Of a stretch of DNA of 64,000 nucleotides, positions 17,402 to 27,298 are shown piece by piece. The first letter of the stretch is position 1. Every line of letters starts with the position of its first letter. Below the pieces are notes generated by a model, which was given only the letters and a program-made list of their open reading frames with translations, had not been told where the DNA came from and did no database searches. A program made the translations under genes and the position numbers. This stretch comes from Labedella endophytica (lineage in GTDB: Bacteria > Actinomycetota > Actinomycetes > Actinomycetales > Microbacteriaceae): positions 62,001 through 126,000 of the forward strand of contig NZ_RZGZ01000003.1 of the NCBI RefSeq assembly GCF_003990045.1, read 5' to 3'.

Positions 17402-18357
17402 GCCTTCTTCTCCTTCGACTGCTGTTGGTGCACGGCTTCCGCCGCGGCCTGAGCGTCCTCGACGACGTGGTCGTCGCCCGTGAGGTCGCTCAGGTCGGTG
17501 TCGTGGTGCGCGCCCAGGTAGGCGTCGATCACGGCGGGGTCCTTCATGACCGTGTCGGGCGGCCCCTCGGCCACGATCGTGCCCTCGGCCATGACGATCA
17601 CCCAGTCGGAGATGTGCATGACCATGTGCATGTCGTGCTCGACGAACAGCACGGAGGTGCCGTCCGACTTGAGATTCCGGATGTGACCGAGCAATGACTG
17701 CGTGAGGGCGGGGTTCACACCGGCCATCGGCTCGTCGAGCATGATGAGTTCGGGGTCGCTCATGAGTGCACGGGCCATCTCGAGGAGCTTGCGCTGGCCA
17801 CCGGAGAGCGAGGCTGCGTAGTCCTCCCGCTTGGCGTCGAGCTTGAAGCGCTCGAGGAGCTCGTCGGCCTTGACCGTGATCTCCGCCTCACGGGACTTCC
17901 ACAACGGGCGGACGAGAGCGGTGAAGATGTTCTCTCCCGGCTGCTTGGTAGCGCCGAGGAGCATGTTCTGCAGGACGGTGAGGCGGCCGAGCGACTTCGT
18001 GAGCTGGAAGGTGCGGACCATCCCGGCGCGCGCCACCTTGAAGGCCGGCACGCCCGCGAGGGAACGACCGTTGAAGTCCCACGTGCCCGTGTTGGGCTTG
18101 TCGAAGCCCGTGAGCAGGTTGAACATCGTGGTCTTGCCCGCGCCGTTCGGTCCGATGAGGGCCGTGATCTTGCCCCGGGGGATCTCGAGGTGCGCGACGT
18201 CGACGGCCTTGAGGCCGCCGAAGGCGCGTGAGACTCCGTCGGCGACGACGATGGGATCGACCTTCGCGCAGCCGGGACCCACCTCGCCCTTCACGAAGGG
18301 GTGGGTCGTGGGAATGGCCTCGGGGGTCGTGGTGCCCCCGTCGATGGGATCAGACAC
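17398..18357 (-). CDS. livG: ABC transporter ATP-binding protein, LivG type
   Basis: Second ATPase of the transporter, 319 residues. Walker A GPNGAGKTT near residue 70, the LivG-type segment VRTFQLTKSLGRLTVLQNMLLGA, signature LSGGQRKLLEMARAL, Walker B IMLDEPMAGVNP and switch His in FVEHDMHMV. The C-terminal 40 residues are acidic and Gln/Ala-rich and end in KEKKA, a tail not needed for the fold. It overlaps livM by 8 bases and livF by 4. Confidence 0.94.
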   Translation of the reverse strand: MSDPIDGGTTTPEAIPTTHPFVKGEVGPGCAKVDPIVVADGVSRAFGGLKAVDVAHLEIPRGKITALIGPNGAGKTTMFNLLTGFDKPNTGTWDFNGRSLAGVPAFKVARAGMVRTFQLTKSLGRLTVLQNMLLGATKQPGENIFTALVRPLWKSREAEITVKADELLERFKLDAKREDYAASLSGGQRKLLEMARALMSDPELIMLDEPMAGVNPALTQSLLGHIRNLKSDGTSVLFVEHDMHMVMHISDWVIVMAEGTIVAEGPPDTVMKDPAVIDAYLGAHHDTDLSDLTGDDHVVEDAQAAAEAVHQQQSKEKKA

Positions 18358-19330
18358 TGAAGCTCAGCTCCTTCTTATTGCCGAAGATGCCCTGTGGACG
18401 GAATATCACGAGCAGCATGAGAGCGATGCCCACGAGCATGAACCGGATCTGTCCGGCCTGAGTGGTGGAGAGGAAGCCGAGGAACCCCGACTCGATGGCG
18501 CCGTAGAGCACGCCCTGGGTCAGCGAGAGGACGACCCAGAAGATCATCGATCCCACGATCGGCCCGAAGATCGTCGCGGCACCGCCCAGGAGCATGATCG
18601 TCCAGATGAAGAACGTCAGACCGGTCGTATAGTTCGCCGGCTGGACCGCGCGGGGCAGGATGAAGACGATTCCCGCGATCGACCCCATGACGCCACCCAT
18701 CACGAGGGCCTGCATCTTGTAGGAGAAGACGTTCTTCCCGAGGCTGCGCACAGCGTCCTCGTCCTCGCGGATGCCCTTGACGATGCGGCCCCACGGGCTG
18801 CGCATGAGAAGGAAGACGAGCACGCTCGCGAGGATCACGAGGCCCCAGCCGACGATCCGCACCCACCAGTCGTAGGCGTTGTAGGTGAACGGTCCGAACC
18901 CGTACGTGCCATCGGGGATCGGGTTGCTCGCCGCGAAGGTGCCCTTGAAGCCGGACAGACCGTTCGCGGCGCCGGTCACATCGGTGAGGCCGGTGGTCGT
19001 CACGATGTAGCGCACCACCTCGGCCGCGGCGATCGTGACGATCGCGAGATAATCCGCGCGCAGTCTCAGCGTCGGGATGCCGAGGAAGAGCGCGAAGAGG
19101 ACGGATGCGATGAGAGCGCACAGGACCGCAACCGGCAGCGGGGCCCCGAACGAGATCGTCGGGATCGCGAAGCCGTAGGCACCGATGAGCATGAAGGCCG
19201 CCTGGCCGAAGTTGAGCAGTCCGGTGTAGCCGAAGTGCACGCCGAGACCGATGGCCGCGAGGGCGTAGGCAGCGGTGGTCGGGCTGATGAGCTCGCCGAC
19301 GGCGTTGCCGAGAATGTTTCCCCAGTCCAT
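18350..19330 (-). CDS. livM: ABC transporter permease, LivM type
   Basis: Membrane subunit of 326 residues with about nine helices. Family markers include GYTGLLNFGQAAFMLIGAY, where the substrate pathway and coupling helix lie, and the EAA-like loop SPWGRIVKGIREDEDAVRSLGKN that contacts the ATPase. ATG at 19330 with AGGAAG about 6 bases upstream. It follows livH by 10 bases and overlaps livG. Confidence 0.94.
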   Translation of the reverse strand: MDWGNILGNAVGELISPTTAAYALAAIGLGVHFGYTGLLNFGQAAFMLIGAYGFAIPTISFGAPLPVAVLCALIASVLFALFLGIPTLRLRADYLAIVTIAAAEVVRYIVTTTGLTDVTGAANGLSGFKGTFAASNPIPDGTYGFGPFTYNAYDWWVRIVGWGLVILASVLVFLLMRSPWGRIVKGIREDEDAVRSLGKNVFSYKMQALVMGGVMGSIAGIVFILPRAVQPANYTTGLTFFIWTIMLLGGAATIFGPIVGSMIFWVVLSLTQGVLYGAIESGFLGFLSTTQAGQIRFMLVGIALMLLVIFRPQGIFGNKKELSFSV

Positions 19331-19340
19331 GATTTCCTTC

Positions 19341-20660
19341 CTAACCGATCCGCTCGCGGCGGCCGAGAATTCCCTGAGGGCGCAGCAGCAGCACGAAGAT
19401 CAGGACGATGAGAGCCGCGGCGTACTTCAGGTCCGCGGGGATGAAGAGGGTCGACAGCTCGACGAAGAGGCCGACGACGATCGAGCCGACGAGCGCTCCG
19501 TACGCCGAACCGAGCCCGCCGAGCGTGACCGCCGCGAACATCAGCAGCAGGACCTGGAAGCCCATGTCCCACGAGACCTGGCGGTAGAGGGCGAGCATGA
19601 CGCCGGCGAGGGCGGCGAGGGCTCCGGCGATGACCCAGACGATCCGGATGATGCGGTCGACGTCGATACCGGATGCGGCGGCGAGAGCCGCGTTGTCCGA
19701 CACCGCGCGGGTCGCCTTGCCGATGCGTGTCCGCGTGAGGAAGAGGGCGACCCCCACGAGGACGACGACCGACAGCGCCATGCTCAGGACCGACCCCGTG
19801 GTGATGCGTACCGGTCCGAGCACGATGGCCTCGGACAGGCCCACATTCATCGTCTTCGTGCCTCCGCCGACCATGAAGAGGTAGAAGTACCGCAGGAGGA
19901 GCGCCAGGCCGATGCTGACGATCATGGCCTGGACGAGCTTGACGCCCTTCCGTCGCAACGGTCTCCAGAGCACCGTGTCCTGCACGTATCCGAACGCCGC
20001 TCCGAGGATGACGACGATGGGGATGGCGATGAAGATGTTGAGCCCGAGGAGGACGGCGAAGACCCAGGCGAGGATGCCGCCGAACGTCACGAGCTCGCCG
20101 TGAGCGAAGTTGTTGAGCCCGGTCGTCCCGAAGATCAGCGTGATGCCGATCGCCGCGAGAGCGACGAGAAGGCCGAAGTTGAGGCCTGAGACGAGGCGCT
20201 GCATGAACAGGTCGAGGAAACCGGAGGTCTGCCGGGTGTCCTCACCGAGGGGGAAGAGGCGCGAAATGGTGTTCGTCTGCCACTCGGCCGCCGTGACGTC
20301 GGCGGTGGTCCGGTCGGGATCGCGAAGATCGAGACCGTCGGGCAGTGTGTCCGGGTCGATGGTGACCGAGTAGTCACCCTCCTCGGGGACGACGACGCTC
20401 CAGCGTCCCGTGTCGTCCGAGGTGGCCACCTCGGAGAAGCCGCCGCCCTCGACGGTGACCTCGACGCCTTCGACGGGGTCGTCCCCGTCGCGCATGATCC
20501 CCCCGATCGAGAGGACGGGACCCGAGGGCTCCTCGCTCGGGTCTGTGGATGCCGACGCCGCAGCCGACCCGACACCCAGGAGGGCGAGGGCGGCGAACAG
20601 CGTCGCGAGGACGAGTGCGACGGGTCGCGGAACGAGTCCCGATGTCTTACCTGCGTGCAA
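19341..20660 (-). CDS. livH: LivH-type permease with N-terminal secreted beta-sandwich domain
   Basis: 439 residues from a TTG start at 20660, chosen because GGGAGG lies 7 bases upstream; the longer open frame beyond it has no support. Order: signal-peptide-like segment (about 8-35), a carboxypeptidase-regulatory/CNA-B-like domain (about 50-110: SIGGIMRDGDDPVEGVEVTV, then DDTGRWSVVVPEEGDYSV), a linker, and the LivH permease (about 150-439) with GTTGLNNFAHGELVTFGG and the coupling loop TRIGKATRAVSDNAALAAASG. Ordinary LivH is about 290-300 residues and lacks the extra domain, which should face the outside. It heads the livH-M-G-F operon. Confidence 0.88.
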   Translation of the reverse strand: MHAGKTSGLVPRPVALVLATLFAALALLGVGSAAASASTDPSEEPSGPVLSIGGIMRDGDDPVEGVEVTVEGGGFSEVATSDDTGRWSVVVPEEGDYSVTIDPDTLPDGLDLRDPDRTTADVTAAEWQTNTISRLFPLGEDTRQTSGFLDLFMQRLVSGLNFGLLVALAAIGITLIFGTTGLNNFAHGELVTFGGILAWVFAVLLGLNIFIAIPIVVILGAAFGYVQDTVLWRPLRRKGVKLVQAMIVSIGLALLLRYFYLFMVGGGTKTMNVGLSEAIVLGPVRITTGSVLSMALSVVVLVGVALFLTRTRIGKATRAVSDNAALAAASGIDVDRIIRIVWVIAGALAALAGVMLALYRQVSWDMGFQVLLLMFAAVTLGGLGSAYGALVGSIVVGLFVELSTLFIPADLKYAAALIVLIFVLLLRPQGILGRRERIG

Positions 20661-20715
20661 GGAATTACCTCCCAGGAGGCGACGGCGGTGTCGCCGGTGC
20701 CTCGTCCAATGCCAT

Positions 20716-20769
20716 GTAACGGTGCCGTGTGGCGGTGCTGAGGTTACGGCCTCAACATGACGGTCATGT
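20716..20769. promoter_or_regulatory. Candidate operators in the livH/guaB divergent region
   Basis: The 253-base region between livH and guaB holds a 15-base perfect palindrome ACATGACGGTCATGT (20755-20769) and a GTAAC ... GTTAC pair (20716-20720 and 20743-20747) like the half-sites in front of the binding-protein gene. No single promoter could be assigned with confidence; CATAAT on the minus strand near 20801 is a possible livH -10. Confidence 0.4.
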
Positions 20770-20904
20770 TTCGCGCCCCTGACGAGTGGCGTTGCGTAAT
20801 TATGCCCTGTGGGAATAGCTCCCCGTACATTGAGCTTTAAGATGATGAGAACCAGCCGGGCCCGACGAGTGTGCCCGCTCGCCCGCGGGAACATCGCACA
20901 CTGA

Positions 20905-22514
<1,610 letters not shown>

Positions 22515-22529
22515 CCAGCACGCCTGCAC

Positions 22530-22579
22530 GACGCCGATCGGGGCCCGACCGCACACTCGGTCGGGCCCCGATCGGCGTC
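22530..22579 (+). terminator. Terminator between guaB and guaB3
   Basis: A perfect 22-base-pair stem (22530-22551 with 22558-22579) around a CACACT loop. Its distal arm reaches the position of the -35 region for guaB3 (TAGGCT -10 at 22596-22601), so terminator and promoter overlap. Confidence 0.85.
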
Positions 22580-22595
22580 CGTCGGTCCGCGCCGG

Positions 22596-22601
22596 TAGGC
22601 T
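22596..22601 (+). promoter_or_regulatory. -10 element of guaB3
   Basis: TAGGCT lies 6 bases before the GTG start at 22608, with no ribosome-binding site between, indicating a leaderless message. Confidence 0.6.
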
Positions 22602-22607
22602 GGACCC

Positions 22608-23732
22608 GTGAGCATGGAAGTTGAGATCGGCCGCGCCAAGCGCGCCCGCCGGGCATATTCGTTCGACGACGTCGCGATCGTGCCGTCCCGCCGCACGCGC
22701 GACCCCGAGGACGTGTCGGTGTCCTGGAGCATCGACGCGTTCCAGTTCGACACGCCGATCCTCGCGGCGCCCATGGATTCGGTGGTGTCGCCGAGGACCG
22801 CGATCATGATCGGTCAGCTGGGAGGGCTCGGCGTCCTCGACCTCGAGGGCGTCTGGACCCGCTACGACGATCCCGAGCCGATCCTCGCCGAGATCCGGTC
22901 GCTTCCCGCCGCGCACGCCACCGCGCGGATGCAGGAGCTCTACTCGGCGCCGATCCGCCCCGAGCTCGTGACGCAGCGCCTCGCCGAGATCCGCGAGGCG
23001 GGCGTGACGGTCGCCGGGGCGCTGTCTCCGCAGCGCACCCAGGAGCTCTACAACACGGTCGTCGAGGCGGGAGTGGACCTCTTCGTCATCCGCGGCACCA
23101 CCGTGTCCGCCGAGCACGTCTCGAAGAACCAGACGCCGCTCAACCTCAAGGAGTTCATCTACGAACTCGACGTCCCGGTGATCGTGGGCGGTGCGGCCAC
23201 CTACACCGCCGCACTGCACCTCATGCGCACGGGCGCAGCCGGCGTGCTCGTCGGCTTCGGCGGGGGAGCGGCTTCGACCACCAGGGCCACGCTCGGGATC
23301 CATGCCCCCATGGCCACGGCCGTCGCCGACGTGGCCGGTGCCCGTCGCGACTACCTCGACGAATCGGGCGGACGCTACGTTCACGTGATCGCGGACGGCG
23401 GCCTCGGATCCTCCGGCGACATCGTCAAGGCGATCGCCTGCGGAGCCGATGCCGTGATGCTCGGCACGACCCTCGCGCGTGCCTCCGATGCACCCGGCGG
23501 CGGCTTCCACTGGGGTGCGGAGGCCCATCACTCGCAGCTGCCGCGCGGCCGCCGGGTCGAGGTCGGTCAGGTCGGTTCGCTCGAGGAGGTCCTCTACGGG
23601 CCGGCGACCTCGGTCGACGGCACGGCGAACCTCGTGGGTGCCCTGAAGCGGTCCATGGCGACCACCGGGTACAGCGATCTCAAAGAGTTCCAGCGGGTGG
23701 AAGTGGTTGTCGCCCCCTACCCCGTGCAGTAG
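22608..23732 (+). CDS. GuaB3-family IMP dehydrogenase-related protein
   Basis: 374-residue TIM-barrel paralogue of IMP dehydrogenase lacking CBS domains, as is typical of the GuaB3 family. It keeps YSFDDVAIVPSRRT, APMDSVVSPRTA and the phosphate loop VIADGGLGSSGDIVKAIACGADAVMLGT. No SxCTTR catalytic-Cys loop of normal form is seen; the corresponding region reads VGFGGGAASTTRATLG. Enzyme activity therefore cannot be assumed; GuaB3 proteins are reported as IMP dehydrogenases in cyanobacteria, while the actinobacterial function is less settled. Its placement directly after guaB is conserved. Confidence 0.9.
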   Translation: MSMEVEIGRAKRARRAYSFDDVAIVPSRRTRDPEDVSVSWSIDAFQFDTPILAAPMDSVVSPRTAIMIGQLGGLGVLDLEGVWTRYDDPEPILAEIRSLPAAHATARMQELYSAPIRPELVTQRLAEIREAGVTVAGALSPQRTQELYNTVVEAGVDLFVIRGTTVSAEHVSKNQTPLNLKEFIYELDVPVIVGGAATYTAALHLMRTGAAGVLVGFGGGAASTTRATLGIHAPMATAVADVAGARRDYLDESGGRYVHVIADGGLGSSGDIVKAIACGADAVMLGTTLARASDAPGGGFHWGAEAHHSQLPRGRRVEVGQVGSLEEVLYGPATSVDGTANLVGALKRSMATTGYSDLKEFQRVEVVVAPYPVQ

Positions 23733-23783
23733 CGTCGAAATCGGGGCGATCGAGCCTCGACGATGACGTCCTTGGAGGCGATG

Positions 23784-25514
23784 ATGGCCCAGAATTCTGT
23801 GTCCCGGTCCAACAAGATCGGTCCGGAGGAGCGACTCGCCGCGATCGAGGCGCTCAAGACCAAGGAACTCGACGTGCTCGTCGTCGGGGGTGGGATCGTC
23901 GGCACGGGCGCCGCCCTCGACGCCGTCACCCGCGGCCTGTCGACAGGCCTCCTCGAGGCGCGGGACTGGGCGAGCGGCACGTCCAGCCGTTCCTCGAAGC
24001 TCGTGCACGGAGGTATCCGCTACCTCGAGCAGCTCGACTTCGGGCTCGTCCGCGAGGCCCTCATCGAGCGGGGCCTGCTCCTGCAGAGGATCGCACCCCA
24101 CCTCGTGAAGCCCGTGCGCTTCCTCTACCCGCTCACGAAGCCGGTCTGGGAGCGCTTCTACATCGGCGCCGGCATGTTCCTGTACGACATCTTCAGCTAC
24201 TCGGGTGGACGTCCCCCCGGTGTCCCGCATCACCGTCATCTCAGCAAGCGGCAGATCCAGCGCTCGATCCCGTCGCTCGCGGCGAACGCGTTCACCGGCG
24301 GTCTCACCTACTACGACGCCCAGGTCGACGACGCCCGCTACGTGTCGTCCGTCGCCCGCACGGCTTCGTTCTACGGTGCGCATGTCGCGAGCCGCGTCCG
24401 CGTCGAAGGCTTCCTCAAGGTGGGGCAGCGTGTCGTCGGCGTCACGGCTCACGACCTGCAGACCGGGGAGACGTTCGAGATCCGCGCCAAGCAGGTCGTC
24501 AACGCGACGGGCGTCTGGACCGACGACACGCAGGCCTTGGTCGGTGAACGGGGTCAGTTCAAGGTGCGCGCGTCGAAGGGTGTCCACCTCCTCGTCCCCC
24601 GCGACCGCTTCCAGTCCACGATGGGCATGATCCTCCGCACCGAGAAGAGCGTGCTCTTCGTGATCCCGTGGGGTCGCCACTGGATCATCGGAACGACGGA
24701 CACCGACTGGAACCTGGACAAGGCGCACCCGGCCGCGACCGCCGCGGACATCGACTACATCCTCGAGCACGTCAACCAGGTGCTCGCGGTACCACTCACG
24801 CGGGAGGACGTCGAGGGCGTCTACGCCGGACTCCGCCCCCTCCTGGCCGGCGAGAGCGACCAGACGTCGAAGCTGTCGCGGGAGCACATCGTGACCCACT
24901 CGGTCCCCGGGCTCGTCGTGGTCGCCGGCGGCAAGTGGACGACCTACCGCATCATGGCCAAGGACGCGATCGACGCGGCCGCTGATGCACTCGACGGTCG
25001 CATCCCGCCGTCGACGACGCAGGACATCGCGCTGCTCGGGGCCGAGGGGTACCAGGCGGCGTGGAACAAGCGCGGGAAGATCGCCCGCGCGTTCGGCGTG
25101 CACAAAGTCCGGATCGAGCACCTGCTGAACCGCTATGGCGTCCTGACCGATGAGCTCCTCGATCTCATCCGCCACCGCCCCGAGCTCGCCGAGCCGCTCC
25201 CGGGGGCCGACGACTACCTGCAGGCCGAGGTCGTATACGCGGCGTCGCACGAAGGGGCGCTCCACCTCGAGGACGTGCTCGCCCGTCGAACCCGTATCTC
25301 GATCGAAGCGTGGGACCGAGGCGTCTCGGCCGCTCCGATCGCGGCGGCCCTCATGGCCGACGTCCTGGGCTGGGACGAGGAGCGGACCGAACGCGAGGTA
25401 CAGAACTACCTCAAGCGTGTGGCCGCCGAGCGTGCATCGCAGGAGCAGCCGGACGACGCCTCCGCCGACCGCGTGCGTCTCGAAGCCCCGGACGTCGCCT
25501 CCGTCACCGAATAA
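23784..25514 (+). CDS. glpD: Glycerol-3-phosphate dehydrogenase (FAD), GlpD
   Basis: Membrane-associated flavoenzyme that oxidises sn-glycerol-3-phosphate to dihydroxyacetone phosphate and passes electrons to quinone. Start ATG 23784 is preferred because GGAGG ends 5 bases upstream; ATG codons at 23763 and 23781 are alternatives. 576 residues: FAD-binding GGGIVGTGAALDAVTRG near residue 37, SSRSSKLVHGGIRYLE, VNATGVWTD, VIPWGRHWIIGTTDTDW, GGKWTTYR, and a C-terminal helical domain. The glycerophosphodiesterase at 32.6 kb could supply its substrate. Confidence 0.96.
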   Translation: MAQNSVSRSNKIGPEERLAAIEALKTKELDVLVVGGGIVGTGAALDAVTRGLSTGLLEARDWASGTSSRSSKLVHGGIRYLEQLDFGLVREALIERGLLLQRIAPHLVKPVRFLYPLTKPVWERFYIGAGMFLYDIFSYSGGRPPGVPHHRHLSKRQIQRSIPSLAANAFTGGLTYYDAQVDDARYVSSVARTASFYGAHVASRVRVEGFLKVGQRVVGVTAHDLQTGETFEIRAKQVVNATGVWTDDTQALVGERGQFKVRASKGVHLLVPRDRFQSTMGMILRTEKSVLFVIPWGRHWIIGTTDTDWNLDKAHPAATAADIDYILEHVNQVLAVPLTREDVEGVYAGLRPLLAGESDQTSKLSREHIVTHSVPGLVVVAGGKWTTYRIMAKDAIDAAADALDGRIPPSTTQDIALLGAEGYQAAWNKRGKIARAFGVHKVRIEHLLNRYGVLTDELLDLIRHRPELAEPLPGADDYLQAEVVYAASHEGALHLEDVLARRTRISIEAWDRGVSAAPIAAALMADVLGWDEERTEREVQNYLKRVAAERASQEQPDDASADRVRLEAPDVASVTE

Positions 25515-25537
25515 CCACAGGGCTACTCCCGAGCGAG

Positions 25538-25559
25538 GGCGCTAGTTCTATCTAGCGCC
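25538..25559. terminator. Small inverted repeat between convergent genes
   Basis: GGCGCTAG and CTAGCGCC form an 8-base-pair stem around a 6-base loop, between the glpD stop and the convergent hypothetical gene, and overlapping the latter's stop codon. It may serve both genes. Confidence 0.5.
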
Positions 25560-26498
25560 GTCGATGCCTATCTGTGGCCGTCGAGTGACGCCAGCCGCGG
25601 CAACGACGCTGACGACGGGGGGATTCGTGCCACCGAGATCCTCCCAGGTGATTCGGACGACGTGAAGACCCAGCGCGCGGAGACGATCCTCGCGACGCTT
25701 CTCCATCCACACGATGTCTTCGGGGTTTCGTTCCGCCGTGAATTCTGCGGCGGAATACTTTCTCCGACCGTCGAACTCCAGGACGACGCCGAGGTCGGGC
25801 CATGCGAAGTCGACGTATCCGATCAATCCATCGGCGTCGTCGAAGCGGTGCTGCAATCGGGGTGGCACGAACCCGGCATCGTGGAGGAGAAGTCGCACGA
25901 ACGACTCGCCGCCGTTCGCCGACAGCGGTGACGCCAATGCGAGGAGCGCCTTGCTCTGCTGGGAGCCTCGTCCGGAGCCGAGGTCGGAATCCTCGTCGAG
26001 GAGCGCCCGGGCGCTCGTCCACTGCCGAGACAGGGCGTGATCTGCCATCGCCAAGGCCGAGGCCCGCGCCCCCACCCGCGCGATATCGACGATGGTTCGC
26101 TCGAGCGCAGTGCAGTTCACACCACCCACGACGGTGACTCTGGGAGGACGAGAGGTTCGGTGGCGACTGTACAAGCCGGACGATCGCCCGCCAGAGGTCT
26201 CATTGATGACGGTATGCACGGTGCCGGGCCAGGAACCGACCACCGGAAGGCGGTGGAGAGCTGCCGCGGAGAAATGGCTCAGAACGGGTGACGTCGGAGA
26301 GCAGGCAAGAGTCGCGTGGATGAATGCGCGGTATCGGTCATCCGGATTCAGCAAGCTCCAGCTCTCGGCCGGTATGTACACCCCGCGGCGGACTCGGTGG
26401 AGGTTTTCGCTGGCCGGCGAAGGCGGGATGCGTCCACCTGTGCGTCGTGCCGCAGCGAAGTCGAAGGGGTAGTCAGGCGCATCGAAGAGTGAAGGCAT
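25548..26498 (-). CDS. Hypothetical protein with AbiEi-like N-terminus and PD-(D/E)XK-type nuclease fold
   Basis: 316 residues from the ATG at 26498, which has GGAGGA about 13 bases upstream. The N-terminal half (about 25-150) resembles the AbiEi/transcription-regulator-like domain (RVRRGVYIP, LSHFSAAALHRLP, CTALERTIVDIAR). The C-terminal part (about 215-300) has the order Asp, Glu-Phe-Asp, Lys in YVDFAWPDLGVVLEFDGRRKY, as in DUF559/Vsr-like nucleases. Such solitary proteins are common and variable in actinobacteria; function is unknown and no toxin partner is adjacent. Third-position GC is visibly lower than in flanking genes, hinting at transfer. Confidence 0.75.
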   Translation of the reverse strand: MPSLFDAPDYPFDFAAARRTGGRIPPSPASENLHRVRRGVYIPAESWSLLNPDDRYRAFIHATLACSPTSPVLSHFSAAALHRLPVVGSWPGTVHTVINETSGGRSSGLYSRHRTSRPPRVTVVGGVNCTALERTIVDIARVGARASALAMADHALSRQWTSARALLDEDSDLGSGRGSQQSKALLALASPLSANGGESFVRLLLHDAGFVPPRLQHRFDDADGLIGYVDFAWPDLGVVLEFDGRRKYSAAEFTAERNPEDIVWMEKRREDRLRALGLHVVRITWEDLGGTNPPVVSVVAAAGVTRRPQIGIDGAR

Positions 26499-26731
26499 GA
26501 ACCGACAGTCCTCCTCCATCTGGTGTTCGCGGGCAGGGACCACGGTCCGCTGGGGAGACGGGCGGTGCGCTGGAGCCTGTGGACGACGGTGACCGACAAC
26601 CGGAAACGAGCGACGGCTGCACGTCGCGGTCGAGGGCGGCAGATGCACGTGGCGCCCTCGCTCGGGAGTAGCCCTTTCGGGCGGGGCGGGGTGGCGGCCC
26701 GCTGGCGGGGGATGGAGGGGGTGCCGGCGGG

Positions 26732-26737
26732 TAGGCT
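26732..26737 (+). promoter_or_regulatory. -10 element of the antiporter operon
   Basis: TAGGCT about 30 bases before the regulatory-subunit start; here a normal leader with an AAAGGAAAGGG ribosome-binding site follows. The 230 bases upstream, back to the hypothetical gene, hold no gene I can support. Confidence 0.5.
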
Positions 26738-26767
26738 GGAGGGGTAGGCAAAGGAAAGGGTGACGTG

Positions 26768-27295
26768 ATGGTCGACGTGCGGCGGGTCAAGCTCCCGGGT
26801 GTCGGTGTCCTGCACTCGTTCATCACGGACGACGGCGGCAAGGTCGGCGTCATCGCGCACCGTTCCGGCCACAGCGACCTCATCACCTTCTCGGACGACG
26901 AGGACGGCTCGGACGCCACGAAGGTCTCCCTGCGTCTGTCGGAGGACGAAGCGCACACCCTCGCCGAGCTGCTCGGCGGCACGCGCATCACCGAATCGCT
27001 CACGGCCCTCGACCAGCTCCCCGGCCTCTCGATCGACTGGTTCACCGTGGACTACGAGGATCACATCGCCGGTCAGTCGCTCGGCGACCCGGCTGAGCAC
27101 GGCATCATCGGCCTCACGGTCGTCGCCGTCGTGCGCGGGGAATCGACCAACCCGGCACCCGCTGCCGACTTCCGCGTCTTCCCCGGCGACATCCTCGTGG
27201 TCGCGGGGAGCCCGGAGAAGGTGGCGAAGGCGTTCTCGTTCTTCCGCACCGGCGCGACGACGAAGGCACCAGCCGACTCCGCGCCCGGGAACTGA
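26768..27295 (+). CDS. Cation:proton antiporter regulatory subunit (TrkA-C domain, KhtT-like)
   Basis: 175 residues. The ATG at 26768 has a GGAAAGGG site 7 bases upstream; the GTG one codon earlier is an alternative. The N-terminal half is KhtT-like (VRRVKLPGVGVLHSFITDDGGKVGVIAHRSG), and the C-terminal half is a TrkA-C/RCK_C nucleotide- or ligand-binding domain (FRVFPGDILVVAGSPEKVAKAF). In Bacillus, KhtT gates the K+/H+ antiporter KhtU in response to a small-nucleotide ligand. The antiporter gene begins 3 bases after its stop. Confidence 0.9.
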   Translation: MVDVRRVKLPGVGVLHSFITDDGGKVGVIAHRSGHSDLITFSDDEDGSDATKVSLRLSEDEAHTLAELLGGTRITESLTALDQLPGLSIDWFTVDYEDHIAGQSLGDPAEHGIIGLTVVAVVRGESTNPAPAADFRVFPGDILVVAGSPEKVAKAFSFFRTGATTKAPADSAPGN

Positions 27296-27298
27296 CGC

